Shown here one piece after another: positions 44,187 through 56,500 of a stretch of 64,000 nucleotides of DNA (within the stretch, counting starts at the first letter, position 1; each line of letters begins with the position of its first letter). Made by a program: the position numbers and the translations under genes. Under the pieces are notes generated by a model. It saw only the letters and a program-made list of their open reading frames with translations, was not told where the DNA came from and searched no databases. Location: positions 868,001 through 932,000 of the forward strand of contig NC_085853.1 in the NCBI RefSeq assembly GCF_020906515.1, read 5' to 3'. The stretch comes from Vanrija pseudolonga (lineage: Eukaryota; Basidiomycota; Tremellomycetes; Trichosporonales; Trichosporonaceae).

Positions 44187-46189
44187 TCATTTATGCCAGT
44201 CGGGGTCGTATGTTGGCGGCAAGTCCTCCATCACCAGCGCGTCCTGCGACGTGGGGGTGAGCGAACCGGCATCCTCGTGCCGCCTGAAGCCGCCGGGCGG
44301 GGCTTCCAATGGTGGCTGGTGCTCTGACTGGAACGACTGCCGCACGGGATCGGGGTTGAGCGCCGCGAGCGCCAGCGCAGACTTGGGTGGCAGCGCTGCG
44401 GCCTGGCGGCCGCTGCTAGAGCTCGACGAGCCGGCAACGTAGCCGCCGTACGCAGACTCGTTCCCCCGCCCGCCATAGGAAGACTCGTTCCCTCGCCCGC
44501 CATACGCAGACTCGTTCCCTCGTCCGCCGTGCGTCGACTCGGCCGTCCGCCCCGCGTACACCTCGTCCCTGGCATGCCCTTGTGAGCCATAACCCGCGCC
44601 CGGGGGGAGCGTTGATCCCTCGTTGGTACTCGTGCGATCGTCGGTGAACGACGGGCGAGCAGACAAGTCGTACCCCGTGTCCATGGGTGGCGGGTTGAAC
44701 GGGTCATGCAGCGAGGTGTGGACGGTGTTCGACTCCCAGTGGCCACTTGTCAAGCCCGAAGTGCGGTTCGGTGCGGGAATGAACGGGGACACGTTGCTTG
44801 CCGCCTCGTCGTCGCGCCATCTCTGGCCCCACGCCGCCGCATTCTCGGACGGGTAGTTGCTGCCTCTGCGGTCATAGAGGTCGACATCGCCGGCCTTGGA
44901 CAGCTTTGCGCGGGCGCGCTGAGCGCGCCGGCTGGCCATGTGCTCGCTGACCCTGCGCCGGCAGCAGCACCACACAATAATGGCCTGCAGGATACACACA
45001 ACGACGACAGCGCCGATCGCGATCCCGACAATGGCTCCGGTCGACAATCTGTGTGCCGGTTAGCACGAGAAGAAGATCCGGCCTGCCACTCACCCTTGGC
45101 CACCGCTTGCAAGCGCTGTCTCTGTAACAATGATAACTCCGTGAGAAGCAGAAGTCGTCGTTGGCTTCTTGCTAGAGCTTGAAATGTCCGTGGGGGCGCC
45201 GACAGTGCTCGTAGGCGTCCATTGGACTGGCGTCGAGCTCGGCGAGTCATTGTTGATGCAGTTTGAGTTGCCGCTTGTCACCGTCTGGAGCGCGCTTGTG
45301 CCCCCTTGGTTGCCTCGCGAGTCCCACCCGGCGAAGAGTACCTGTGTGCCAGAGCGAATATTGACATTGTAGGCTGCGCGCGTCAGCCATCGTCGAACCG
45401 CAGCTACTCACTCGTCTTGCCGCCCGACGCAGTCCACTGCAACACTTGGCCTCCGGGGATCACGCCTGTGAAGGTCACGGGCCCCACCGCCTGGTTGGTC
45501 CATGTAAAGGACAGCCCGCCGCATTGCTGCGCGTCAGCGGTTGAAACACCAGTGGAACCTCACCGGCAGGTTATTGTTACCCGGCTGCATATCAAAGCTG
45601 TGAAGCATCTGTCAGGGCTGCAGCCACCACCGTCTTGTCTGGGCGACTCACGTCCACGCAACATTGCTATTGCGCAGCTGGCAGCTGGCACCACTTGGTC
45701 GCGGGCCGACAGTGTAGAGCAAGGATGCGCCGCCAGTCTGAGACTTGTTAGACGGGGACGGGGACACGGGTTGACGCCGTGACGCCGTGCCTCGGCGTCG
45801 CAATCGTCGTAGTGGTAGTACTCACCGCGAACCCGGTCGCGTCCGACATGATAAACACAGTACGGTTGCCAGCATTATCTGGGGCGTTAGTCAGGCTCGT
45901 CTACGCGACGCACAAGGCATAGTCCACTGGTATGAGCCGCCGCCGTTGCTGTTGATCGCCGAGTCTGGGATCGATTGATTGACCGACGTGTCAAAATCGG
46001 CCTGGGGTCAGCTCAACGGTGCAGCGGCACGCAGCTCACGATAGCAGTGATGTAGTATGGCGGCGTGCCGGCAGTCCAGTTGAACTGCGTTTGTCCACAC
46101 TCGTTAACCGTAGAGCCGTCGACGGTGAAGACGAAGGCTGCGGCGCGCTGGGCGACCGCCAGGCCGAGCAGCAGCGGGAGGGAGCGCAT
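44187..46189 (-). CDS. Single-pass cell-surface protein, fungal Ig-like/Ser-Thr-rich type (paralogue of 30110-31773)
   Basis: The plan mirrors the surface protein at 30110-31773. A signal peptide (MRSLPLLLGLAVAQRAAAF) leads into ECGQTQFNWTAGTPPYYITA, then a second unit QCGGLSFTWTNQAVGPVTFT, GVIPGGQVLQWTASGGKTYN and TQVLFAGWDSRGNQGGTSAL. A Ser/Thr/Pro stalk with conserved cysteine (NSNCINNDSPSSTPVQW) precedes a membrane helix (TGAIVGIAIGAVVVVCILQA), a Cys/Arg cluster, and a cytosolic tail of about 220 residues ending DLPPTYDPDWHK, with PPTY, a possible ubiquitin-ligase-binding PY-like site. The tail contains three 9-residue GGRGNES repeats. About eight exons; several small ones in the ectodomain are inferred from phase. 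Function is unknown; wall or surface sensing is an inference. Confidence 0.78.
44449..44529 (-). repeat. 27-bp tandem repeat, three units, inside surface protein 2
   Basis: Three near-identical 27-base units code for 9-residue GGRGNES(A/S)Y repeats in the cytosolic tail. Differences are few and mostly silent, so the expansion looks recent. Confidence 0.85.
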
Positions 46190-48366
46190 GGGGGAAGGGG
46201 GAAGGTACCGGAGGCCGGTGTGATGGGGGGCCAGTGTGCGTCGTTGAGCGCGAGGGTTACAGTGATGATCGCGTAAGAGTCTTGGTTGCGATGTCGTCGG
46301 CGAGACTTGCTCGTTGATGAGAGTGAGACGTCGTTTGTCGTTTGTCGCGCCGTCGTTGTCGGGGGATGAAAACAACGAAACAAAGGGTCGCAAAGGGAGG
46401 GAGAACAAGTAGTAGTCGCCAAGGCCCTGAAAATAGGAAGGGGAGGAGGGGGAGGCGAAGGTGGAGGTATGTGGTGGGTGACTTGGAAGTATACATCCAA
46501 GTCGACACAGACATCATGCATATGCTGTGAGTGAGTGTCGGCGTCGAGGCCCGTTGCGGCCTGGTGCAGCCGCACGCCGCGACCATGGACACGCTGGGCT
46601 GGAGAGGAGGCCTCTGCACGCTGCATGCTGTGCATCAATGGCTTCAATCTCTGCGTCGGTTTGGCACAGCACCAACAAACCTCACGGCGCCGCAGCAGCC
46701 AGGCGACGGTGGGCGCGGCGGCGGCGGCACGGAGGCAACAAGGTCGCATCGCATCGACCATCCCTCAGGCACTTGGCCTAGCAGTCAACAGCAGCAGCAG
46801 CATCACGACGACCACCACCAGATACTCCCGCCCCTCTTCAGCACAGCACGAGCTCGAGTCACGGGGAGGGGAAGCCGATCGAGGCAGATCGAGGCAGATC
46901 GCGCAGACAGACGCCTATGTAAAGAGCTTGCAAGGCCTGCAACTCGACACCTGTAGGTTGTCGAAATGCCAGCCAGCCCAGTGGCCAGTGGTCAGACCAT
47001 CCTGACGCGCCTGACGCCCGAGGCGTCGTTCACGGCCACTCAGCCCGTTCCGCGCCCCCCAGCCGTCCCTGCAGCTCCTGCAGTGCGGTGCGAAACACAC
47101 CGCACATTTATTAGTCAAGGCCGATAATAATAATGTAAGTGGGCCAGCAAGCGATGCCATCACCAAGGTCCAACGCTGGTGCCCCTCACAGTTACTCTCG
47201 CACTTCCAGAACACTGGAGCACACTCCCCCGCACACGCGCTCCTTGGCCTTCCTTCTTGGCGCGCGTCTTTGGTTGTAGCAGCTCGAGCGTCGATTAGTA
47301 CCGCTTGCGGCGCCCTGAAACCTTGAATAGACGCAGCAGGGAACATGACGCGTTTCAGCCAACAACACTGCAGCGCGTCTGGCTGGCTGGTTGGGATGAG
47401 TGAGACCTCTGCAACGGAGGGCAGGCAGCAAGAACAAACAAAAGACGCTCGTGTTGGTGGCTCGGGGGGCTCTCGATCCTCCAACAAGCAGCGTGCACAG
47501 CTCCGCTGCATTGCCGTCTCCAGCCGAGATTGATCACATGAACTCTCGGTTGCAGGCCCGAGCGTCCGCCTCGTTGACATTGTGGCGCTCAGGCTCCTGC
47601 GCAGCACGGCCACACGCGCTGTCTGTCACCGACGACAACGCGCCCTTCATCGGTCATCATGGCACCGAGGCGCACCCGGTACCCCACTCGGCGCACCGCG
47701 GCGTGCCGAGGCAGCTACTTGAGCCGAGTACTAAGCGCCACACATCGGCATGGACCTTGGGCTGCGCCCGACTGAATCACCGCGTTCCCAGCTCAGGCAG
47801 CTCACTCCGCACCACACTGCTGGAACGGGCAGCTCTGGATCCAGAGGCACCTGACCTGGCCGACTGCGTCAGCTGCTCCACCCGCGTGGTCTTTGCATTC
47901 CCTCGGCGGCCAGCCATTCCGGGATGTCGTTGCAGACGAGAGCGATAACAACGGGGCCGGGTAAACCAGTAACTGCACGCCGCTGCACAATCAAACGCCG
48001 ATGTGTGCTGGGATAAAGCATCGTCGAACCAACGGCCAAACCGCCCCGCCGTAGGCAGCGTTAGGCGGGCGAGGCAGATAAGTGCCAGGCCGTGTGGGGC
48101 AGGGTATCGTCATCCTGGTAACGACGGTGCATCCGTCGACGCCGCCGCGGACACCGTGCAGCGCCTATCGCTGGGTAAATGTCTATCTTGGACATCGGGG
48201 CAGAAGCCGGGCGGGCCGTACTGGCTGTCGCTTAGGGCGTGGGCGTGATATGCCGCAGGCACACTGTCGAGAGGACGAGGACAATGTGAGGTATATGTAT
48301 GTGTTGGGATCTGGTGGTTGCGGTGGTCTTGTCCTCGCCCCCCTTCCCCCAACACACACACACAGG
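46190..48366. other. 2.2 kb divergent intergenic region, surface protein 2/permease
   Basis: No gene is supported. Frames are short and overlapping. The first about 350 bases upstream of the surface-protein start are purine-rich; the last about 40 before the permease start are C/A-rich (CCCCAACACACACACACAG), likely leader. Between them I see no motif I can name. Confidence 0.5.
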
Positions 48367-50538
48367 ATGGAGAAAACACCCCCAAGCTCTGACCACTCGC
48401 CATACGAAGTCAAGGCCGCCGACGCCGGGGCGAGCGTGGCGGTCCACCATGTCGTCGATGGCATCGACCGCGGCGCTGAGCTCCAGCGGCACTTTACCCC
48501 GCTCGCGATGCTGGGTTTGGCGTTTGGGCTGATCAATAGCTGGACTGGTGAGTGAGGTGCGGCCGCCACGCCCGCCTGATACGCGCCGAATCCTGTGTAC
48601 TGACCCCCATAGCGATGTAAGTTGCCGACCGTGTGGCACAGACACGACAGAGCACTAACCCGCCTCTCCCTCCAGGGCCGCTTCGTAAGTGGCGCACCCC
48701 ACCCCCTCACTCTGCGCTGGCTAACACTCGGCCTAGCCTCCCAGTCATCCTCGGCGCGGGCGGGTCCGTGGCAATGGTGTACGGCCTGTTCGTGAGCGCG
48801 ATCGGCACGCTGGCGACGGGTATCTCGATGTAGGCGCTGGAGTCCAGGCCCAACGCTGACGCCAGGGCCGAGATTTGCCATGTCCTCCCGATGGCCGGCG
48901 GACAGTACGACTGGGCGTGTGAGTTGTGTTGGTGGGTTGGGAGAGCAAGGCTGACAACCACTAGACATCCTCGCCCCGCACAAGCTCAAGAACTCGCTCT
49001 CCTTCTTCACGGGCTGGATGGCGTGCGCGGGGTGGGTGACGCTCCTGCCGGCGGGTTGTGCGTTCTGCACAAACTTTGTTCTTGGGTGAGTCGCCGCGCC
49101 CTGTTACTGGCAATGCCACGCACCCCCCGCTCCCGCGCTGACGCGCACTCGCCCTCGCGCTCACTCACAGCCTCGTATCCTTCTGGCACGAGACGTTCGC
49201 CACGGCGCCATGGCAGACCTTCATCGTCATGTCAGCCTTCGGGTGCCTCACGTTCCTCCTCAACGCGTTCGGCATCCGCATCCTCCCCGCGCTCGACCGG
49301 TTCGCGGGCGCGTGGAGCATGGTCGGGATCGTCGTCGTGTGCGTTACGCTGCTGGCGACGAGTAGGGGGGAGTACCAACCTGCGAAGGCCGTCTTTGCAG
49401 AGTTTACGAATGAGACAGGGGTGAGTAGCCCAGGAAGATAGCACGCCACACACACTCGCTGACGCTCGTGCGCGCGCACAACCAGTGGCCAAACGGCTTC
49501 GCCTTCATCCTCGGCCTCCTCCAGTCCACGCTCGGCCTGACGGCCTTCGACGCAGCAAGCCACATGGTCGAGGAGATGCCCGCGCCCGCGGTGAACGCGC
49601 CGAAGGTCATGGTGCTGGCTATTGGGCTCGGGGCAGTCACAGGCTGGATCTTCACCATCGTGCTGCTCTTCTGCCTGCGCGACTTTGCAGCCGTGCTTAC
49701 GAGCCCTGCGGGCCCGCTGCTGGAGATTTATTACCAGGCTACGGGGCACATGGCTGGGGTGAGTGGCGGGGTGGGGGAAGGGAGGCACAGTGTCCCCTCC
49801 CACTCAAGCTCGCTTCGCTCGCGTTCGCTCGCTGACACACCACCCAGGCCACCTGCCTCCTCATGTTCAACCTCCTCGCCATGTTCCTCTCAATCCAGGC
49901 CGTCAACACCGTCTCCTCGCGCATGGTCATGAGCTTTGCGCGCGACCGCGGCCTGGGCCACCTGTCGCGTTTCCTCGCCCCCGTGCACGCAACGCTGCGC
50001 GTGCCGCTGTGGTCGATCATGTTCGTCACGGTGTGGGTGGTGGTCATCAGCTTGATCTGTGAGTGGGACGTGTTTCAAACAAAAAACGCACGCAGGGCTA
50101 ACGCCACACCCCGCCAGACCTCGGCTCTACCGTCGCGCTCAACGGCATCATCGCGTCCGCCGTCGTCTTCCTGCAGGCGTCCTACGCCGTCCCCGTGCTC
50201 CTCATCTTCGTACGCGGGGATAACGCGTTCGCGGGGCACTCGCGCACCTGGTCGCTGGGGCGTGCAAGGCGTAAGTGTGCCCAACCACCACCCATCGCCC
50301 CTGCTTACACCCCGCAGGCCCAATCAACGCCATCTCGCTCGCCTTCCTCGCCCTCACGTCCGTGTGCTTCCTCTTCCCGCCCGCCCGCCCGGTGTCCGGC
50401 TCGACGATGAACTACGCCGTGGTCGTGTTCGGCGTCGTGCTCGTCATGAGCGGCGCTACGTGGCTCATTGACGGGCGCAAGAACTTCCACGGGCCGGGCG
50501 ACCTCGAGGACCGGCTCGCGGCGGCCAAGGAGGCGTGA
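48367..50538 (+). CDS. Amino-acid/GABA/choline permease, APC superfamily
   Basis: This is a plasma- or vacuolar-membrane transporter with the usual about 12 helices of the Uga4/Hnm1-type APC group. The order is hydrophilic N-terminus, ELQRHFTPLAMLGLAFGLIN, SWTAMAASLPVILGAGGSVA, LATGISMAEICHVLPMAGGQ, YILAPHKLKNSLSFFTGWM, then DAASHMVEEMPAPAVNAPKV, the family's signature between helices 6 and 7, and WSIMFVTVWVVVISLI, with a short C-terminal tail. Exon 1 is 48367-48547; exons 2 and 3 are only four bases (48613-48616) and nine bases (48676-48684), needed to spell TAMAAS in frame. The substrate cannot be fixed from sequence. It lies tail-to-head with the hydrolase at 50825. Confidence 0.9.
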
Positions 50539-50824
50539 GGATGCAGTGCGAGGATGCCACCAAGTATCTAATGCGCGAATTAAGTTGTACGATGGCCCAA
50601 TGAACACGTTGTGACCTTGAGCATTCGCCACATGCAGTGCTGCTGCCAGAGTGCATTCCCATTCCGTGCCAAGCATGCCGCGTCCCATTTCGTTTCCCCG
50701 CATCGCGTTATCACATAGCCGGAATGAATGCCGAAGTCGGTGCGCAGAGGTCATGTGCGTCATTGCTAGCGCGAGTCGAGTCTGAGTGTCTTCTTGCGAC
50801 CACCCACTGACCCACTCACGCATC

Positions 50825-52101
50825 ATGGCCCCGTCCCTCACAGCCAACGGCAAGGAACGCCTGGAAGCATTCACCAACGTCGTGGTCGGCACGCGGCGCG
50901 CACCGCTGGCGCTGACGGGCGTCGCGACGGCCGACGGCGTGCTCTCGCTCACTGGCGCCGGGCCGCGGGTGGCCGACAAGCCGGAGCTGGGCGACGTCGA
51001 CGGCGACACGAGTGCGTGCGGCCCCCTGGACCCCGCTGACCCCCAGTGCTCCAGCTCTACTCGATGGCTAAGCTCGTGACGTCCATCGCGTGCGTGCAGC
51101 TCGAGGAGGCGGGCAAGCTGTCGTTTGACGACGCCGCTGTCATTGAGAAACACCTGCCGGAGCTCGCGGCACAGGGCATCCTCACCGCCGTCAGTGACGC
51201 CGGCGAGGTGACCACGACCCCACGCACGCAGTCGCTCACGCTGCGCCACCTGCTCACGCACACCTCGGGCCTGGCGTATAACTTTGCGTCGCCCCTCCTC
51301 GCCAAGTGGGAGGCCGCGACGCACCACGGCATGTGGTTCGAGCGGCGCGCGGGCGTCGAGAGCATCACGATCCCGCTGCTCTTCGAGCCGGGGACCAAGT
51401 ACGTCTACGGGCTCGGGCTCAACTGGGCCGGCGTACTCGTCGAGCGCGTGTCCGGCCTCTCGCTAGAGGACTACTTCCACACGCACATCTTCGGCCCGGC
51501 CGGCGTCTCGCGCGCCGACATGACCTTCATCCCGACCGACGCGGTCAAGGCGCGCCTCGCGACCATGTACGCGCGCACCGAAGGCGGCGGCTTTGCGCCG
51601 ACGGACGCGCTGCACGCCGTGCAGACGTGGCAGCCAGACGACGTCGTCCTCCAGTCCGGCGGGGCCGGGCTGATCGGCAGCGTGCGCGCGTGGCTCGCGT
51701 TCATGAGCCATATCCTGCGGTGCCAGCATAAAGACAGCGCACTGAGCACGCAGGCCTTTGCGCGCGTGTTCACCAACGCGCTGCCGCCGCGCGAGTCCCA
51801 CCCCCAGGTGTACAAGGACCTAGGCGACATGGCCCACTTTGAAGGCATCACGCAGGCGCAGTACGCGACCGGCGCGGCGGTCGCGCACAGCCTCGGCCTG
51901 CTCATCTTCGAGGCGGACAGCGCGCTCGGCCGCAAGAAGGGCAGCGGCGCGTGGTCGGGCGCCGCGCGTACGCGGTTCTGGATCGACCCCGCCTCGGGCG
52001 TCGCGGGCTTCTGCGGGACACAGGTGCTCGAGACTGAGTGGGCACCGTTCGCAAAGGTCGTCGACGAGTTCGAGACGCTCGTGTACGAGGCGCTGGTGTA
52101 G
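50825..52101 (+). CDS. Serine hydrolase, beta-lactamase class C/transesterase-like
   Basis: Two exons (50825-51011 and 51047-52101) give 413 residues. The fold family is recognisable from the nucleophile motif SMAK (SxxK) in MLQLYSMAKLVTSIA, LTLRHLLTHTSGLAY, a tyrosine-containing YVYGLGLNWAGVLVER, and a conserved late block HSLGLLIFEAD. Such proteins in fungi act as esterases or acyltransferases on small esters. No signal peptide is seen, so it should be cytosolic. It follows the permease on the same strand by 286 bp; a shared pathway is possible but unproven. The substrate is unknown. Confidence 0.85.
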
Positions 52102-52241
52102 GCCATGTGTGTGTACAAGAACAGGGCGTATGCATACCCATACAGCGGTGTGTTTCACCAGCAAACTCGACAGCAGGCTGGGGTCTGCGTCCCAACTCAC
52201 ATATGTACGTGAGCTTGCCCTCGCGCTCGCGCACGTGCGCA

Positions 52242-53315
52242 CTACGTGCCGTCCCACTCGGGCGGCACTTCAAACACCGCCGCCTGATGCTCGCCCAGCC
52301 CGGCCTCCCACTGCGCGCGGCTGACAAACATGATCGAGTGCGCGAGCGTGTGCGCGTCCTCCTCGCTCAAGGGGTCGTCAGTCGTGCCCGTGAACCACGA
52401 GCCCGCGCGGCCAGCGAGCCACGCTCGCACTTCGTCCACCAAGTCGTGCTCGGCGCGGGGACGCGCGCCGCACGCGTACCCCACGAGCGTGACAGTGCTG
52501 CCTGTGCGGAGGACCTCGCCGAGCTCGACGCCGATCGAGGACCACCCCCACACGTCGTCGCCTGGCGTGTTCCACCCCCGCGGCCGGCGCGGCCCGAACA
52601 CGAGCACCTCGTCGCGGCGGGCGAGGGCCGCGCCGCTGCGCTGAGTATACGACACTGGGCCGCGCGGCGGCCCGGCGCCGGCGCCGGCGCCGCTGGCCCC
52701 GTCGTCGCGCACGAGGTACCTTGTCGGCCAGCTGTCCGCGCCGCCATGGTGCACGACGCGGCGGGTGGTGGGCGCGAAGAACGACGTGCCGCCCGCAGAG
52801 GGGAACACGACGAGCGTGTGCGCGAGCCCGCGCACCGCGCCGACCATGTCGAGCACGCGGACCGTCGGCACCTGCAGCAGCGGGGGCAGCGCGGCGACGA
52901 GGCACTCGGGCACGCGGTGGAGGTCGAGCACGCGCACGCGCGCGAGGGCCAAGAGCGCGCGCGGCACGCCGCCGAGCTGGACCTGCGCCGCCCACTCCGC
53001 GTCGGTGCGCACCGGGAAGCCGGGGAGCCGGCGCCCGTCACCAGTGGTCCAGTGCAGCTCGTTGTATTTGTCTGCGACGCTCGTATCGTACGGGATCTTG
53101 AGGACGACGTGCGCGAACAGCCGCGCTTCGGCCGCGTCGTACCCCCCTCGACTGGTGCCCCGGAGCGCGAGGAGCGTGTTGTGATCGGCGAACGCGGTGA
53201 CGCGCTCCAGGATGTGCGGGAAGGCCGACGCGTCGAGCACCGCACCGGCGACGCGTCGCCCAGCCGAGCGCTGGGAGGCGACCGCATTCGAATCCCCTGC
53301 AGCCCGCTCGACCAT
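52242..53315 (-). CDS. F-box-like protein of unknown function
   Basis: A single uninterrupted frame of 357 residues, the only multi-hundred-codon gene here without an intron. The start at 53315 (MVERAAGDSN) is the ATG nearest the recognisable domain; an in-frame upstream ATG at 53405 would add a Pro-rich stretch. About residues 28-65 (LDASAFPHILERVTAFADHN, then TLLALRGTSR) resemble a degenerate F-box, the helix bundle that docks on Skp1. The rest has alternating strands and no motif I know, ending PPEWDGT. The reverse strand is also open over most of the gene but with Arg-rich random composition. It converges on the hydrolase at 140 bp. Confidence 0.65.
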   Translation of the reverse strand: MVERAAGDSNAVASQRSAGRRVAGAVLDASAFPHILERVTAFADHNTLLALRGTSRGGYDAAEARLFAHVVLKIPYDTSVADKYNELHWTTGDGRRLPGFPVRTDAEWAAQVQLGGVPRALLALARVRVLDLHRVPECLVAALPPLLQVPTVRVLDMVGAVRGLAHTLVVFPSAGGTSFFAPTTRRVVHHGGADSWPTRYLVRDDGASGAGAGAGPPRGPVSYTQRSGAALARRDEVLVFGPRRPRGWNTPGDDVWGWSSIGVELGEVLRTGSTVTLVGYACGARPRAEHDLVDEVRAWLAGRAGSWFTGTTDDPLSEEDAHTLAHSIMFVSRAQWEAGLGEHQAAVFEVPPEWDGT

Positions 53316-53581
53316 GGTCAGGCTGGCGTACGATGATGGTGGTGGACGAGGAGGAGGGTGAGTCTTGATATGTGACGTCGTGACTCGGTTTTGATTTTCA
53401 GGCACAGGTGACGTTCAAAGTTGTTTGTGGCAGCAACCTCCCAACAACACACTTACAGGCCACATTTCATTTCCAAAACTGTACAATTAATATACACCGG
53501 GCTGCACCTTTTACAGGCAGTACCACTACACTCTATAGCACCGCAGTGCTTTTTTTCTTGGAGTTGTGCTGTCGCCTTCCA

Positions 53582-56500
53582 TCAGTTCGCCCCGAACCCA
53601 CCCCCCTTGACCAGGTTCTCGAGGAACGACTCCATCTCGGCCGAAAGTCCAACCCCGGATGTCGAGATCATGCTCGGGTTCACTGCGTGGCCGCCCAGCG
53701 GGCCAGAGTTGAGGTTGCTGGGCCGATTTGACGAACCAGGGCCAGTAGCCTCCGCTGCGGCGTCGATTGGTGGCATGTCGAGGTCCCACATCATCCCCGG
53801 TGTGAGGATGAGAGGGCGGTTGTCACCCTTGGCCGAGGTCCCACCGGTCTGGCCTGGTGACGTAGTGTCGCTGGCCGCGCTCGGGGTACGGAGAGACTTG
53901 CTGACAGGGATGTATGGACCCTGCGCGTAGAAGTGGTTCGTAGCAGGGTCCGACACTGAGTGTGTTGCCAGAGTTGGGTCAGAGAGGTGTGCCACCTGCT
54001 CAGACGAAAGGGCATTCGCAATCCGCTCTTTCACTGATGCTGCTGCCGCGGCATCATTCTGCGCAGAAGTATACCTGGTGTCGAAGTTGTCTGGAGGCGA
54101 GAGCGACTTGGACGTTGTTCTGCTCCAGTCGGCAACGATGTCTGGTACAGAGCTGACGGGGTCAACAATCACAGCCTCTAGAGTGGAGCGAGCTCAAACT
54201 TACAGTGGAGGCCAGAAGGTCATGGCTGAGGACACGGCCTTCGCATCACGCTCCCTGTCGCGCTGAACCTGCAAAGCCACATGGTCAAAGCCATCGGGGT
54301 TTGTCTTCGCTGCGTAAGCCGCGAGAACCTCGGGCGAAGGAGTGAGCCGCTCCATGGTGAGCATGACCTGCTCCAAAACGTCGCCGACGTCGGCCCATGC
54401 CCATCCCTGCGGAGTTAGCACGAGCATGATTACAGAAAGTCCAAAAATTACTCACAAGCTGTGCAAGAGCCGCGGTGCAGTAGCCGACTTCCTTCTGTTT
54501 CGTTTCCCACGTCCACCCGCTGCCGCCAGGAGTGTTGCTGGGGTATCCTTGCTCGTTTGTAGGGATCTCAGAGAGGAACTGGGCAATGGCGAGGAGAACA
54601 CGGATCATGACCGAGGCAGCTAGCAGTGTGTGAGCAAAAAATGCGCAAAAATGTCTATCCGGCATGCAAGACACTCACATTGGACAAGGCCAGTTTCCTG
54701 GATCGACTGTGACTGGTCAGCTCATGCGTGTCTACCACAATCATACCTCAAACATATAGGTTTGCGATCGAGTGAGGGACAACACCAGGTCGATACTCTG
54801 CACATTGAGCTCTTCGAGCTCCGCAACTTGTTCCAGCTCGGGCCGCGTGTGGCTAGGACGAGCATCCGATTGGAGATATGCCTCCGACAGTGTCTTTCGG
54901 AACGCCAGTTGATCGTGGATTAGTTGCTGCATGATCAGGACGATGAAAGGACAGCTCTGCCTCAGCGCCGAGAGATACTGCGCGAGTCAGTAGTGTCGAA
55001 GACATGTGTACTCACGTGAATGGGCGAGAAACCTAGCAGCTCGTGTGCACAACTTGCGAGAAGCTCCACGACTCGAGTGTTGAGGTCCCGGTAGACGTCT
55101 TTCTGGTAGCCGGTTAGCACCCACGGGATCGATACGCCGTTGAGCCACGTACAACATCGCGCCACACGGCACGGCAGGTGTTGCAGAACTGAGCAACATC
55201 GACGCGGCCAGGTCGCTTGGCTGGCACCGCGAGCTTGCGTGCGACAGTGCGGGCAATAACAGCGAGGCGGTGGTACGTTGACGTGAAGAACTGGGGTACT
55301 GTTAGCCAACGCGGGCGGGAGTGGGGAGGATTGGTTTGGCCGTTGCGGCCATAACTCACCGACAGCGCCTTGAAGGTAGATGGCGGGAGACCGTCCTCGA
55401 CGCGCAGCAGCCACGCTGCTGACGCCTCAATCTCCTCGTCGGGGCTGTTCAAGTAAGCGGTGTTCGGGAGGCTCGGGCTTGGTCGGAACTCACACTTTCG
55501 GTTCAGACCCGGATCCGGCAGCCCAAAAGGCGTCAGAAACGATCATTGTCCAGAACAGACGACTGTGGCATGTCAGAACGACGTACTCCCGGGTACGGCC
55601 GAGCGCTAGTTTGTCTCCCTCACCGTTGTTTCATCCGCTGCTGCCCGATACTGATGGGAAGCTCTGAGGGCTCGACGGGGATCTGCCCTGACGAGTCCCA
55701 CATCAGTTCGAGGTGCTTCATTTGCTCGATGATGATGGAGTGAATCATTTGGGCTAGGGAGGAGTGTCAGGGAATGCGGTCATCATCCCCAACGCGTCGA
55801 CCTACTCTCGAGAACGTTGGACAGGGCGCTGTCCTTGGTATCTGACATGTGGCAGAGCTGGGAATAGAGGGTGAGGGCTTGGGCGCCCGTGACCGAGGGC
55901 TTTCGAAGAATACCGTAGTGATCGATGAGTTTACGGGCACGCTCGGCCAGGGCGAGACAGACCTTGAGGCGGGCGCGGCCCCAATGCTGGCGTGCTTGGG
56001 ATCCTGGGACCATCTGGTGGGCTTAGTAAGGGGGTATATTCAGTGGCGAATCGTTAGACCTACCCTACCAGTTCCAAGAATCACTGGGCGGTGAGCTGTC
56101 AGCAGCAACGCCATGGACGTACCTTTGGGGACCGTATGAGCTTTCGATGGGTCGACGCCTAGAATCTGCATGTCAGCGACGTGCCGGGGCAAACGCCACT
56201 CACCACTGGGTGGTCCGAAAACCGAGCAGCCCAGGCTTCCATCACCACGCATAGGACCTCTTGCGCGGGCGTTAGGCGATCGGATCGCTCGCCAGCTCGC
56301 TGCCATTCCATGTAGAAGGCCTCGGGGCTGATAGCAGGGAGGTTCAGATGGACGGCCTGAAAGAATACTTTGACGAGGTGCCGACTGAGTTCAAGACCCA
56401 GCGCCCTGTCCGCGAGGCGCTCGCCTACCTGTTCGGCCTGTGACCAACGCACAACGGCGTCTGGAGGGGCCCAGATCCGCCAAGGATCTTGTTCGACGGG

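Noticed and set aside
50305-51327. 340-codon minus-strand frame over the permease end and hydrolase start
   Set aside because: It spans two well-supported plus-strand genes and their intergenic gap with no motif of its own.
52038-53336. 432-codon plus-strand frame over the F-box-like gene
   Set aside because: Arg/Ala/His-rich random composition, overlaps the hydrolase 3' end, and the opposite strand gives an F-box-like helix pattern.
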